A stretch of 64,000 nt of DNA from Prorocentrum cordatum (Eukaryota; Sar; Dinophyceae; Prorocentrales; Prorocentraceae), in NCBI GenBank assembly GCA_963575745.1, contig CAUYUJ010017973.1:58501-122500 (forward strand), given 5' to 3'. The notes under the pieces are model-generated. The model was not told where the DNA came from and searched no databases. It was given only the letters and a program-made list of their open reading frames with translations. Both the position numbers and the translations under genes were made by a program. Below are positions 21,880-31,898 of the stretch, in pieces. The stretch's first letter is position 1. Every line of letters starts with the position of its first letter.

Positions 21880-22510
21880 AAACTATAGCTCACTCCCCCA
21901 AGTCCCTCAACGGGGACACATGCATCGCCATAATGAGAAACAAACAACGCAATAGTATTTGTACATTGAAAATTTGATAGGATTGGGATACCCCAGAATT
22001 TCTAAAATTCCTTTAAAACCCTAAGCCGTGACTAAATACCATTCCTGTGACTTCACCGCTGCGACTCAACGCGACTGTTGCGTCCGGATAATCTTGAACC
22101 GTGCCAGAGCGCCATTCCTGGACTTCAACATAACGAATCCACGTGACTGTTGCGTCCTGGCAATCTGAAATCGTGCCAGAACGCTATTCCTGGGAGCTCA
22201 AAGCTACGAATCCTTGAGCTAGCTACAACTTTTAAGGCGAATGTGCGCGGCGCTAAGGCGAGTGCCGCACTTCGAGAAGAAGCTGGCATCCATCTCTAAA
22301 ACGGCTGGAAGCTTGTAAGACGGATGTGCGCGGCGCTAAGGCGAGAGCTCCACTTTGAAAATGACCTGCCCTCCATTATAGACATTGTTACAAGCTTAAA
22401 GCTTCAGGATCATAAGTGATGAAGAAATCTCAGGCGAAACGCCTGGCGCGGCCTATGGACACGTCTTGGGGTGCGACAGAGAGGAATTATGTGTAAGGAA
22501 AAAAGATGAG
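21880..22510 (+). repeat. Composite dispersed repeat R1, copy D
   Basis: The middle with CTGTTGCGTCCGG and GTGACTGTTGCGTCCTGGCA lies at about 22,060-22,190. Two units with ATGTGCGCGGCGCTAAGGCG lie at about 22,230-22,390. The tail, with TCTCAGGCGAAACGCCTGGC and GGTGCGACAG, lies at about 22,420-22,490. The head is not clear. Confidence 0.75.
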
Positions 22511-23405
22511 GAGGAAAAGGGTGACATGAGATGTGTCTCCCTTCCTCCCTCGCTTCTGCTTCCCCCTTCCTCGTTACCCGAAGGAGATGGAAGGGTGGGT
22601 GGGTAAGATTAACGACGGTCGTGTCCATTCGGCTCTTATTGAGCCGCCTTCCAGCTTCTGACGATGGTCAAGAAAGGGACCACCCAGTTCCCTTCCCGCC
22701 CAGTGGGGAATCCAGGGTCTTAGTGATTCTCCCGACGGTCATTGTTTTCTCTGACGTCCCTGTGCTTCCTCGTCTGCTCCAGCCTGGCAGGTGTGCGGGA
22801 CGTTGCCATCACGCGTGCTCTCACTCCTTCCCCTGCCCCTTGGGACGATGGGCGTGTCACAACAGCCCTCTATGGCTCTTGCCCGGGGCGCTTGCGAGTG
22901 CTGATTCTGGCAGGGAGGTCGATTTGGGCATTGAGAGCCTGTCTGCGTCTCCGCCACCCTCCTCCCTCATTGCACGTGCATGCTAGTCTTTAGGGGGTCA
23001 AGCTGGCTTCGCCCTTCCTCTCTTCTTTGAGCATGGGCTTCAAACCTGTTGGCCCTCAGTCGAGGGGGCGAGCGAGCGAGCGAGGAGGAGGATGAGGAGA
23101 GGGGGGGGGAGGAGGGGGAGGAGGGGGAGGAAAGGGGGGAAGACAAGCTAGGTGCGCTCGCGCCATGTCTGGCATCCGAACACTTACGCCCACCCTTCCC
23201 ATCGCGCTATTTTTTCTCTATCCGCGGACGCGTGTCATAGCGGACCCGGGACTCCCCAAACGACTCCATCGTGTGATGCGCGATCGGAGAAGGGTACCTG
23301 TGGACATAGGAGGAGGAAGAGGAGGAGGAGGAGGTTTCGGGTGAGCAGGACGATGAGGAAAGAGGAGGGTCAAGAAGGAGGCTAAGGAGGAGGGGTAGGA
23401 TGAGG
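22511..23405. other. Unassigned sequence with purine-rich patches
   Basis: No gene recognised. GAG/GGGGGA patches lie at about 23,070-23,145 and 23,310-23,345. The segment near 23,146-23,220 is the inverted counterpart of the 365-425 and 885-935 segments (GGTGCGCTCGCGCCATGTCT). Confidence 0.4.
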
Positions 23406-23409
23406 GGAA

Positions 23410-23560
23410 AGAAAAGGATGATGATGACGATGACGATGACGATGACGATGATGATGCTGATGATGATGATGATGATGATGATGAAGATGATGATGATGAC
23501 GACGATGGCGATGCTGCTGCTGCTGCTGCTGATGATGATGATGATGGGAAGTTCTTAAAC
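23410..23560 (+). repeat. GAT/GAC/CTG trinucleotide microsatellite
   Basis: GATGATG units with GAC interruptions and a short CTG block. The poly-Ser/His/Asp frames are artefacts. Confidence 0.95.
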
Positions 23561-23702
23561 AGTAATCGCAGAGCAGGAGAAGGCCGCACGGTGCTTGCCT
23601 CGCCACCGCTTCGGCCCAAGCCTTTTTCCCCATATCCTAAGATGGGGTTCTTGATATTACTTGGACGCTTCCTACTCCCTCTTCTTCTCCTCCCCTCATC
23701 TC

Positions 23703-24165
23703 GGACTTACTCATACTCAGACTTACTCATACCCAGGCTTACTCATACACAAACTCACTCATATTCAGACATACTCATACTCATACCTACTCATACTCAG
23801 ACTTACTCATACCCAGACGTACACATACACAGACTTACTCATACACATACTTACTCATACCCATACTTACTCATACCCAGACGTTCTCATACACAGACTT
23901 ACTCATACACAGACTTACTCACACTCAGACCTACTCATACTCATACCTTCTCATGGTCTGACTTACTCAGGCTTACTCATACTCATACGTACTGATGCTG
24001 GGACTCCTTCATACCCAGACTTACTCATACCCAGACTCGTTCCCAGACCTGCTCATACACAGACTTACTCATACTCAGACCTACACATACTCAGACCTTC
24101 TCCTAGTCTGAGTTGCTCAACGCACGGACTGAGACCTACTCATACTCAGACTCGCAAGGGGAGCC
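23703..24165 (+). repeat. 16-bp minisatellite (CTTACTCATACTCAGA-type)
   Basis: About 28 imperfect units of CTTACTCATACYCAGA. Because 16 is not a multiple of three, all three frames cycle through the same Ser/Tyr/Thr/His/Gln text. The two long overlapping frames are therefore not evidence of a gene. Confidence 0.9.
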
Positions 24166-24179
24166 GCCAAGGGTGTTTT

Positions 24180-24530
24180 CATGGGCCCGTTCACGGCCAG
24201 TTCGTGGGGATGTCTCAAGCGGTTTGCTCGTTTTGATGCCCAGCATCGTTTGCTTTCAGAGCAGATTTTGAGGATGCCTCAGGCGGGGCGCTGGCTTCAG
24301 CACCCCTAAGGGCCAGTTTGTGGGGATGTCTCAAGCGGTTTGCCTGCTTCGGTGCCCAACATCGTCAGCGAGTACAGCGGATTTGGAGGATGTCACAGTC
24401 GGGGCGCTGGTTTCAGCACTCCTAGGGGGGCCGCCAGGGGGTATATCCGGGCCCGTTCGCGGCCAGTTTGTGGGATGTCTCAGGCGGTTTGCCTGTTTCG
24501 GTGCCCAACATCGTCTGCGGAGGAAGAGTG
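24180..24530 (+). repeat. Tandem repeat of about 115-130 bp, 2.7 units
   Basis: The phrases GGCCAGTTTGTGGG, ATGTCTCAAGCGGTTTGCC and GGTGCCCAACATCGTC recur three times with a variable second half (GGGGCGCTGGTTTCAGCAC in two units). The array lies just upstream of retroelement E4. Confidence 0.75.
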
Positions 24531-24827
24531 AGGAGGAAGAAGCTCTTATTCAATCATACTCAAAGCTCATCCTGACTCGTACTCACTCGCTGGCATGAGG
24601 GTTCACTTGGCTTCGTCGGGCCTGTCGCCCACATGGGCGCGCTCTTATAGTCGGACACTCATGAACAGACGCTCACTACGGCATAAGATAACACATGAGA
24701 TGCACAGATGGGAAGCTCCACGCAGTGAGTAATTCGGAGGAGGTCGCGTGCTGCCAGGCCCGCCCGCGACCTGGATGCGCCAGGCGGCCCACGGCGCGGT
24801 GCTCCTGGCGTTCCACGTGGGCACGGC
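24531..24827. other. E4 5' flank or leader region, unassigned
   Basis: Short unique sequence with ACTCATAC-like words left from the minisatellite. This is where a 5' terminal repeat or untranslated region of E4 could lie, but no matching repeat was found at its 3' end. Confidence 0.35.
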
Positions 24828-25325
24828 GTGGCTCGGGCAATGGTGAGCCAGCCGCGGCCCCGCCAGCCCTTCCGCCGCGCGGCCCGCCGCCGCCGCGCCG
24901 CCGGCCTTGGCGCCGGCGCCCGCTCCGCCAGCGCCGAGCTGCCCGGCGGCCGCGCAGCCGACCCCCGCGCTGGCTGGCTAGCTGTGCGCGGAGCTGGCGA
25001 GGTGCCTGCCCTGGGGGTTGCGGCACCGCTGGTGGAATGCCCAGACCCTTGCCCGGCGTGCCCCGAGCCGGCTAAGGCGGAGTTCTCCTGGGGCTTCGAG
25101 GTCTCCCTGGGCCTAGGGACCCTCTTGCTGTGGGAGCTCGCCACCAAGCTGTGGGCCGCCTTGCGCGGCCAGGCGGGCCGATGCTGCGGCCGCAAACGCG
25201 AGGGCGTCCTTGCGGTGGAGGCCCCGCTCGAGCCCACCCCGCCTGGCGGCGCTCCTGATCGCAGGGGGCCCGGAGGTCGCGGCAGGCTCGTCGGTGACTG
25301 GATGCCGCCTGCGATCAGGGCATGA
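24828..25325 (+). CDS. E4 ORF1, small Cys motif and hydrophobic segment
   Basis: This 165-codon frame is unbroken. The N-terminal half is Arg/Ala/Pro-rich and GC-driven. Around residues 70-80 it has CPDPCPACP, a compact Cys cluster. A moderately hydrophobic stretch follows (FEVSLGLGTLLLWELATKLW, about residues 89-108) that could be membrane-associated, then a Gly/Pro-rich end. Its stop overlaps the ATG of the next frame as ATGA (25,322-25,325), suggesting coupled translation. The function is unknown. The true start could be further downstream, because the first 60 residues have no distinctive content. Confidence 0.5.
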   Translation: MARAMVSQPRPRQPFRRAARRRRAAGLGAGARSASAELPGGRAADPRAGWLAVRGAGEVPALGVAAPLVECPDPCPACPEPAKAEFSWGFEVSLGLGTLLLWELATKLWAALRGQAGRCCGRKREGVLAVEAPLEPTPPGGAPDRRGPGGRGRLVGDWMPPAIRA

Positions 25326-26745
25326 ACGTCGGCGATGAGTTGTGCGTCGAGTATGATTTGCCAGGGGCCCCTCTCTTTCACGCTCGCGTCGTGGTTGGTG
25401 TCTATGGGCTCGAGGGGCTCCACGCGGCGGTGGTCTCGCCAGACCACGACCTCTTCATCGAGTGGTTCAGCGAGGGCAACGATGACATTCGGCACTGGTA
25501 CCGCGTTGGGCCTGGGAGTGTGCTCATCCGCGAAGACGGGGACATCACGCCAGCCGCGGGCGGCGCAGGGCTCAGGGTGTACGACTTCGCCGCGCCTCTC
25601 ACGCTTGCGGAGCTACAGGCCTTCTCGCAGCAGGCCGGGGTGTTCCTTGCTGGCCATGATGCTGCTCTCGTTGTCGCTGCGGCGCGTCCTGCAGCTGGTG
25701 GTGGTGGAGCGCTGGTCGCCGTAGGAGGCGCTGGGCCGGCAGGAGCAGGCGCAGGGGGTGCAGCAGCGCCCGTGGGTGGCGGCGGCGGCGGCGGGCTCGC
25801 CGTGGAAGGATGTCCAGCAGGTGGCCTCGCCGCGCTGCTCGGAGGCGGAGGTGCAGCCGCCGGCGCTGGGGCAGCAGGAGGAGGAGTCGGAGCTCCTGGC
25901 GCAGGAGCTGCCCCGCCGCCCTGGGCGCGCCCGCCGGCGCCGTGCCGGCCGCGGCCCCAGCCGGAGGCAGGCTGGTTGCCGCGCCCGCGGCCGCAGCGGG
26001 AGGCGCCGCCGCAGCTGGCGCTGCCGCCGCGCCCGCAGCCGCCACCGCGGACGGCGCCGCTGGGCTTGCTGCGGCGCTGGCTGGCGCATGTGCTGGGCCG
26101 ATTGCCGTCGCAGCCGACGGCGCAGGTGATGGCGCCGCTGGCTCGGGTGACTGCCGCGCACTCTCGGTGCAGTACGACGTCAACGGGAAGCGGCATCGTG
26201 CCTTCGCTTCTGGGGTCGCTCTGCTTCGGGCCGTCGACTGAAGCGACTGGGTGGTGCCAGGACCGAGGACAGCTCACTGGGTGGCGAACTTCATACTGGA
26301 GAATGGAGGGAGCGCGCTCGGGCACCATGTCCAGTGGAGGTCGGTCATTCGCCTGGGCCTGGATGACGTCATCGTTTCGGCGCATCACGAGTACTCGAAG
26401 ATCTTCGACACAGCGTTGTGCTACGACCAGCTGGACCTCACGAATCTGGCCCGTCTGGAGTTGGTCTCGAGACAATTTCAATGCTGTGAAGAAAGGCACA
26501 GGGATCGCGTCCTTGGGACGCGCAAGGACAGCAACGAGCACCAGGACGAGGAGTACTACTTCACAGGGATGGCGACAACGAGAGGGCTCATGGTGGTCCC
26601 GGTGCTCTCAACTTGGATCAGCGAGCAGATCGCGAGAGAGAACGCCGTCGCCAAGGAGAGACGCAAAGCACGTGAGGAGAAACAGCTTGCCAAGCCCAAT
26701 GGGCCCAAGGGGCCCAAGGGGCCCGAGGGGGCGGAGGGCAGCTGA
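25322..26745 (+). pseudogene. E4 gag-like region
   Basis: It starts at the ATGA overlap and opens with a globular segment (VGDELCVEYDLPGAPLFHAR, HDLFIEWFSEGNDDIRHWY). A long Ala/Gly/Pro-rich linker (about 25,680-26,130) follows, where the frame shifts. A second globular segment then runs from about 26,165 to 26,745: VQYDVNGKRHRAF, an in-frame TGA at 26,239-26,241, PGPRTAHWVANFILENGG, WRSVIRLGLDDVIVSAHHEY, DTALCYDQLDLTNLARLELV and KERRKAREE. This pattern is common N-terminal to RT in dinoflagellate elements. I infer a structural role. Beyond the TGA the frame is clean for 168 codons. Confidence 0.65.
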
Positions 26746-28860
26746 CCTCCACGACTACTTCATCGATCAAGGCTGCCTGCTGCTCTCTGGCCCAGGGCGT
26801 GCAGGCTTTCACATCTTCCCCTTGCCTCTTCTCCCTGTCCCTGCTCAGACTGGTGCTGGCTGCCGTGCTGTCGCCCGTCGTGCTCACCGCCGTCGCCAGG
26901 CTCTTGACTGGGCCAACGACGGCATCCACTCCCTCAACTCACTTGCTGGACGAGACCTGGCTGGTGATGGTGCCGTGAGCGCTGTGCAGCACATGTGCCT
27001 CGAGCACCTGGAGCGCAGCTACTGCTCGGTCGGTGCCTGTCCTGCTGATGTTCGTCGCCGCGGGGGCCTTCGTGAACTCTGCGGAAGCGCCGCCATGTAC
27101 GGTGAGGGCGCTACAACCGTCGTGCCCTACAACAAGGACGCCGTGTCCTGGACGGCTGTGGGAGCGAAGCCCGTCTCCTTGGGCGATGCGCTGCCAGCCG
27201 AGCACCCTGCCTGGTTGAGGGATCTGGCGCCAACGTGCGAAGACCTCGAGCTGCAGCGGCTGGCCTGCGGTCTGAGCTCGGACTTCTACGTCCTTATCTT
27301 GACCCTGCACTTCGGGATCACAGAGTGTACAGAGATTTTGTGACTGGACTGGTGAGTCGCGGCATGGCTTGCCTGGAACCCGCCGAGGAGCTTGACGAGA
27401 GCAGTGCGACGGTGGATCTGTTCTTTGTCAAGAAAAAGAACCAGATGCAGAGGATCATTTTTGACACCAGGTTGGCAAACTGCGACTTCACGCCGCCGCC
27501 GTCGACGCACTTGCCATCGGCCGCCGCCTTCGCGAAGCTGGAGACGCAGGAGTGCGACGTCGTCTGGTTCAGCAGTGGTGACATAAGCAACGCCTTCTAC
27601 GCCGTCGAGGTGCCTGAAGAGTTGGGGTCCTGCTTCAGGCTGCCTTCGCTGCGTGGCTGCGCGGTGGGCTTGCGGGGTCGCAGCGCTTCGACACTTTTGG
27701 TGCCGGTGCTGACGGTGTTGCCGATGGGCTGGAGCTGGGCGCTGCACCTCTGCCAGCTGGTGACGGAGGAGGGGCTTGCGCGGGGCGGCCAGCCTGCCGA
27801 GGTCTTCGTGAAGGATCGAGAAGCTCACCGCCCGCTGGGCCTGGGGCGTCCGCTGCGCGCGGCTGCGTACGTCGACAACTTCATGGTCATGGGCTCGGCG
27901 AAGCAGGACGTCGGCGCAGCGGGGCAGGCCGTCGCGGAGGCGCTCTCCAGCGAGGGCTTCACGATCCACGAGGAGACCGACGGGGCGGTGCCAGACGGAC
28001 TTCGTGGGCCTCTCGTTTGACGGGCGCAGCCACGCGGTGCGGGTGTCCACGAAGCGCGTGTGGAGGCGGCGGCTGGCTATCGAGGAGGTCCTGGGCCGTC
28101 GTACTTGCTCAGGTCACGTGCTCGAGATCGTGGTGGGCCATGCGACCTGGATCATGATGGTTCAGCGCTCGTCCCTGTTGATGTTCAGCTCCGTGTGCGC
28201 CTGCATCAAGTCCATGGGCATCGAGGAGGGCGAGCTGTGGCCGGCCGTGAAGGAGGAGCTTTGGCACGTCAGGAACCTGCTGCCGTTGATGGTTGCTCAC
28301 GCGGACGCCGACTGGTACAGCAAGGTCACGGCCAACGACGTCTCACACTGGGGCTGCGGAGTCTGCGAGCGCGAGGCGCCCGTGGAGGAGATCGCGCGCT
28401 GGGGGCGGACGGCTGAGCGCTGGCGGTGCCGCCAAGGCGCCGCGGCCGCTCGAGCCCACGCCTTGGGGGGCGAGGAGGCCTCTGCGAAGCTGGAGCAGCT
28501 GCTGGTGTCAGACGACCTGCCGGACAGTTTGCGCCGGGCTGACGAGCGCGCGAGGGCCGTCGACATGGTCGACGCGAGCTTCACTGTCCCTGAGGCCTGG
28601 CATGTCGTCGAGTCGTTCCCTTGGCGGGGCCCAGCGAACATGCTGCGGCTGGAGGAACTCGCTCTCTCGACTCGCTTCGACATCTCCTTCGAGATCAGAA
28701 GGCTTTCGGACGCCGAGTTCTGCTCTTAGTCGACAACCTGGGGTTGGCCCTCGCCGCCGGGAAGGGCCGATCCGCGGTCTTCCAGCTTCGGGACATCCTT
28801 CGTGAAATCAGCGCCCTCACTTTGGTGCGCCGCCTCCACGTGTGTGTCCGCTGAGTCCAG
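26746..28860 (+). pseudogene. E4 reverse transcriptase and RNase H
   Basis: A pre-RT segment (WANDGIHSLNSLAGRD) is followed after a shift by RT: VDLFFVKKKNQMQRIIFDTR, motif A GDISNAFYAVEVP (about 27,577-27,615), motif B LPMGWSWALHLC (about 27,718-27,753) and catalytic box AAYVDNFMVMG, with Asp-Asn encoded GAC AAC at 27,874-27,879. After a further shift come DFVGLSFDG and VWRRRLAIEE. RNase H-like text follows: ANDVSHWGCGVCE, then LLLVDNLGLALAAGKGRS in another frame. The second box-C residue is Asn rather than Asp. I believe DN is usual in this dinoflagellate group, which should be verified. Confidence 0.75.
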
Positions 28861-30096
28861 TCGGAGAGGGGCCCGGCAGATAACCCGTCTCGAGGCCTGT
28901 ACTACCTCAAACCGCAGCTGGAGGGGGAGGCCGCCGAGGTGGAGCCTGCTGCTGCTGGTGCCAGGCCTGGGGCGCTGCCATCAGTGCCTGAGTTCCCGAG
29001 CCTCAGCGCAGGCAAGGAGCGGGCGCTCCCGCGCGCGCGAGAGGACGGAGCTGGTGGCCCCGCAAGACGACTGGATGAAGATGGTGGGCACAACGTCTGC
29101 TGCCGCGGCGACCGCGAGGAGGGCCTGGTGCCGCGCGCCATCGCCCGATTCGGCGCCCCTCCCGGGCTCGTGCCCGCCGTCCTTCCTGGAGTCGAGATCC
29201 GTGGCCAGGGCGACCTTCTCGAACTGCCAGAGGAGAGCCAAGGCCTTCCTGGGCTGGGCGCTGCAGGCTGGGGTGAGCTGGGCCACAGTGGGGGAGCTCG
29301 ACCTGGCGCTGGTGCAGTACATGGACAGGCTGTTCTTCCTAGGGTGCGCCGGGGATGTAGCCAGCAAGACCTTTGCCGCGGTCAAGTTCTACTGCCCCGA
29401 AGTCGGCAGGTACGGCGCGCGGAGCTTGCGGAGGGCGACCAAGGCGCTGGCTGGCTGGGCCAATGTGGTCCCGCGAGCAACGCGGATGCCAGCGCCAGTG
29501 CTGCTGCTGGCCTTCAACGCCTACCTCCCCCCGGCGAGCTGGATGCGCTCGCGCCCATGCAGCTGGTCGCGCCGGTGCCGGGCGCGGGATTCGGACAGCA
29601 GTTGTGGGCTTTGCTGCTCGGTCCGAGCGAGCTGGGAGCGCCGACAAAGGTGGGTGCCTTCGACGAGAGCGTCGTGCTGGACGGAGTCGGGTACCTGTGC
29701 GAGTGCCTCGCGGTGCTCAAGCGGCGCGGCCAGCGCGTGACGGACAGGCTCTGGAGCTTCGCTCGCAACGACCTGTCCGTGGAGATGCAGGTGTCGGCGG
29801 AGGCGCTGGGGCTGGGCAGGATGGGGCTGACCGTCTACGGCCTTCGGCACGGCGGCGCCTCGCACGACTTGCTGACGAAGGCGCGCTCAGCGCTGGAGGT
29901 CAAGTCCAGAGGGCGCTGGCGCAGGGGCGCGATGCTGAAAAGCTACGGCAATGGGGCGAGGGCCCTGGCGGAGCTGCACAAGGCGCCAGCCCAGATACTC
30001 AAGTTCGGGCGGTGCGTCGCCGCCAGGCTGGGGCCCATCTTTCTGGAGCGCGAGGGCCTGCCGCCGCTGCCTGCGCTGCCAGCGGGAAATCGCTGA
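28802..30096 (+). pseudogene. E4 tyrosine recombinase
   Basis: The core-binding half (RATFSNCQRRAKAFLGWALQ, LALVQYMDRLFFLG, FYCPEVGRYGARSLRRA) is in one frame to about 29,530. The catalytic half is in another: GELDALAPMQLVAPVPGAGF, GLTVYGLRHGGASHDLL (Arg 29,845, His 29,848), RGRWRRG (Trp 29,917) and LKSYGNGAR (nucleophile Tyr 29,944). The shift falls within a C run at 29,525-29,532, where the first catalytic Arg (expected YLRPGEL-type) should be; here it reads YLPP. The function would be integration of circular cDNA by strand exchange. It ends with TGA at 30,094-30,096. Confidence 0.75.
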
Positions 30097-30120
30097 GCGA
30101 CGGTGAGGTGAGAGGGAGGA

Positions 30121-30931
30121 TGCGCCGAGTTTTGAGAAAGGCGTTGGCCTCCGCCCAGGTTTCAATGAAACACGTTTTTCAGGAGTTGTATTCAGGCCAG
30201 GGGGGCACGTCAAAAACTATGCGAAACCTCGGTTTTGGGGTAGTGTCCGTTGATATTTTAAAGCTCCCCTGGTTTGATCTGGATAGGCCGTGCATCCAGA
30301 AGATCGTGAGGGGGTGGATCATGGGGGGCGTTGTCGTCGGTCTCTGGATGGGCACGCCATGTTGTTCGTGGTCTCAGGCTCGGCATGGGCCCCCGAATAG
30401 TAGCTGGTGCCGTCTCAGAAGCCATTCTCACATCTGGGGGTTGCCCAATCTTGAACCCCCGAACCCGCCTCGCTTCTGAAAAAGGGAATTCTCACCTCAA
30501 GTTTTATTTTTTTCTGATCCGTGCGTGCCGTAACAATCACGTGCCTGTGGCGTTGGAGAATCCTAGTAACAGCTGGATGTGGCAGACTTCTCAACTCGCC
30601 CGCTTCTCGGGGCGGCCAGATAGCCATCAGTGTGTCGCGGTTTTGTTGTGCCTTCGGAACCCGCTGGCGAAAGCGCACTCGGGTCCAGGTCTGGGGTTCC
30701 AATGTTCGGGTAAACCTCCCAGGGCCGTGCCAAGGGTGACCAGGCGAGTGCAGTTTTTCAAGTAAACGCCACATTTTTCTCTCAGGCCGTGATCCAGGCT
30801 CGGGCAAGTTGTGGACCAGTGTCGCTGAGCCCTACCCCGTTCGTTTTTGTACCTTGTTTGCCCGAGCCTTGGAGCAAGCTATCCAGTCGCTGAAATTAAG
30901 CCGGCTCCGACAGATTGTGAGCTGCGGCTAA
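30121..30931 (+). pseudogene. E4 C5-cytosine methyltransferase-like domain
   Basis: The first frame has FQELYSGQGGTSKTMRNLGF followed by VVSVDI, resembling SAM-binding motif I, and GTPCCSWSQARHG, where the Pro-Cys (30,357-30,362) matches the catalytic PC of motif IV. After a shift, VPVALENPSNSWMW (30,541-30,580) supplies the Glu-Asn of motif VI (ENP rather than ENV). A third frame gives CAFGTRWRKRTRVQVW, and the domain ends GSGKLWTSVAEPYP...LRQIVSCG with TAA at 30,929-30,931. The order I, IV, VI fits DNA cytosine-5 methyltransferases. The missing conserved motifs and the frame breaks leave activity doubtful for this copy. Confidence 0.6.
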
Positions 30932-30984
30932 TGCCAGAATCCCGTTCGGGGTGACTTGGGGCTTCTCTCTTCCTCTCTCGTTCG

Positions 30985-31045
<61 letters not shown>
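30985..31045 (+). repeat. GT dinucleotide microsatellite
   Basis: About 29 GT units lie shortly after the end of E4. Confidence 0.95.
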
Positions 31046-31048
<3 letters not shown>

Positions 31049-31189
31049 GTTTGTGGTGTGCGTTGTGCTGTGTGTGCCGTGCCGTTCGTTCGCCTTCCTC
31101 CCTCGCCGAGCTTGGAGTGTGGCCCGTCCTGTCCTGCTCGACCCGCCTGGCCCAAGACGCACAACAAGTCCTGGCCTGGTTGAGCGGCG

Positions 31190-31245
31190 CGATGATGATG
31201 ATGATGGTGCTGATGAGGATGATGATGATGATGATGATGATGTTT
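31190..31245 (+). repeat. GAT microsatellite
   Basis: GATGATG units with GCT and AGG interruptions. Confidence 0.9.
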
Positions 31246-31898
31246 TACCGACGGCAATGAGGGATGCCAATCGATGCAGTGAGTCCAGTCCTGGCAACGG
31301 GCGCAAACGATGCCAAACCAACTCGGAGGTTGGACGCCTTACAGGTGACACAACGTCAATCCGTCACAAGATGGGAAATACACAATAACTAAAACACTCC
31401 TGCAACACAACTGCTAAAATCCCACTGAGTGCATACCCTGAGAAAGAGGGAAGGCCGATCAGAAGCTAAGCCCGTGGCCAGGCGACGATCGAGGAAAACA
31501 GACCCTGCCCTCGCAAAATCTCTCTCCAGAGAGCAAGCGGGGCCTTGCGGTACTTCATCGGTAACCTGGCGGCAGCAAGATTAAAGAGGAATTACCGGCG
31601 GCCAGTACAGCTGAAGCAAGGCTTGCCACTTGCAACAGCCAGTGGACGCCGCGAGAAGCACTGTTTGGGGAAATACGGGCCGCGCAAGGGACCCCGAGAG
31701 GAGCAGAGAGAGCAGCTTTCGGGGAACCCCGACACGGGCATCAGCAGAGAGCGAGGCCGAGCCCGCTGCCCCCAGCGGGGCACGGGAAGAAAAGAGCAAC
31801 AAGACGACATAATGGTACTTGTGCAGCATGCGACTCCGCGGGTCCCAAGAGGGACAGTGAGCCACTAGCCCCAGGGGGGCAGAAGTTATATGAGACCG
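31246..31898. other. Intergenic, probable 3' sequence of E5
   Basis: No motif is seen. As E5 is read leftward, its 3' untranslated region should lie here. No poly(A) or target duplication was identified, so the 3' border is undefined. Confidence 0.4.

Larger units (their letters stand above)
24828..30931 (+). mobile_element. E4: tyrosine-recombinase (DIRS-type) retroelement with methyltransferase-like domain
   Basis: Domains in plus-strand order: small ORF1, gag-like region, RT, RNase H, tyrosine recombinase and a C5-cytosine-methyltransferase-like domain. RT plus RNase H plus tyrosine recombinase is the hallmark of DIRS-type elements, which integrate as circular cDNA rather than by a DDE integrase. 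The recombinase motifs are RHG...W...Y and the RT catalytic box is YVDN. The reading frame alternates by single-base shifts and there is one in-frame TGA at 26,239-26,241. Terminal repeats were not identified. Cytosine methyltransferases captured by dinoflagellate retrotransposons are known from Symbiodinium, which fits the C-terminal domain. Confidence 0.8.

Noticed and set aside
23591-24236. Ser/Tyr/Thr/His repeat proteins
   Set aside because: The 16-bp minisatellite gives equivalent text in all frames.
25322-27343. A single 673-residue protein read straight through
   Set aside because: Its middle third is in the wrong phase: the conserved gag-like residues between about 25,810 and 26,745 are in another frame. 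The long frame is a GC-rich read-through of two correct ends.
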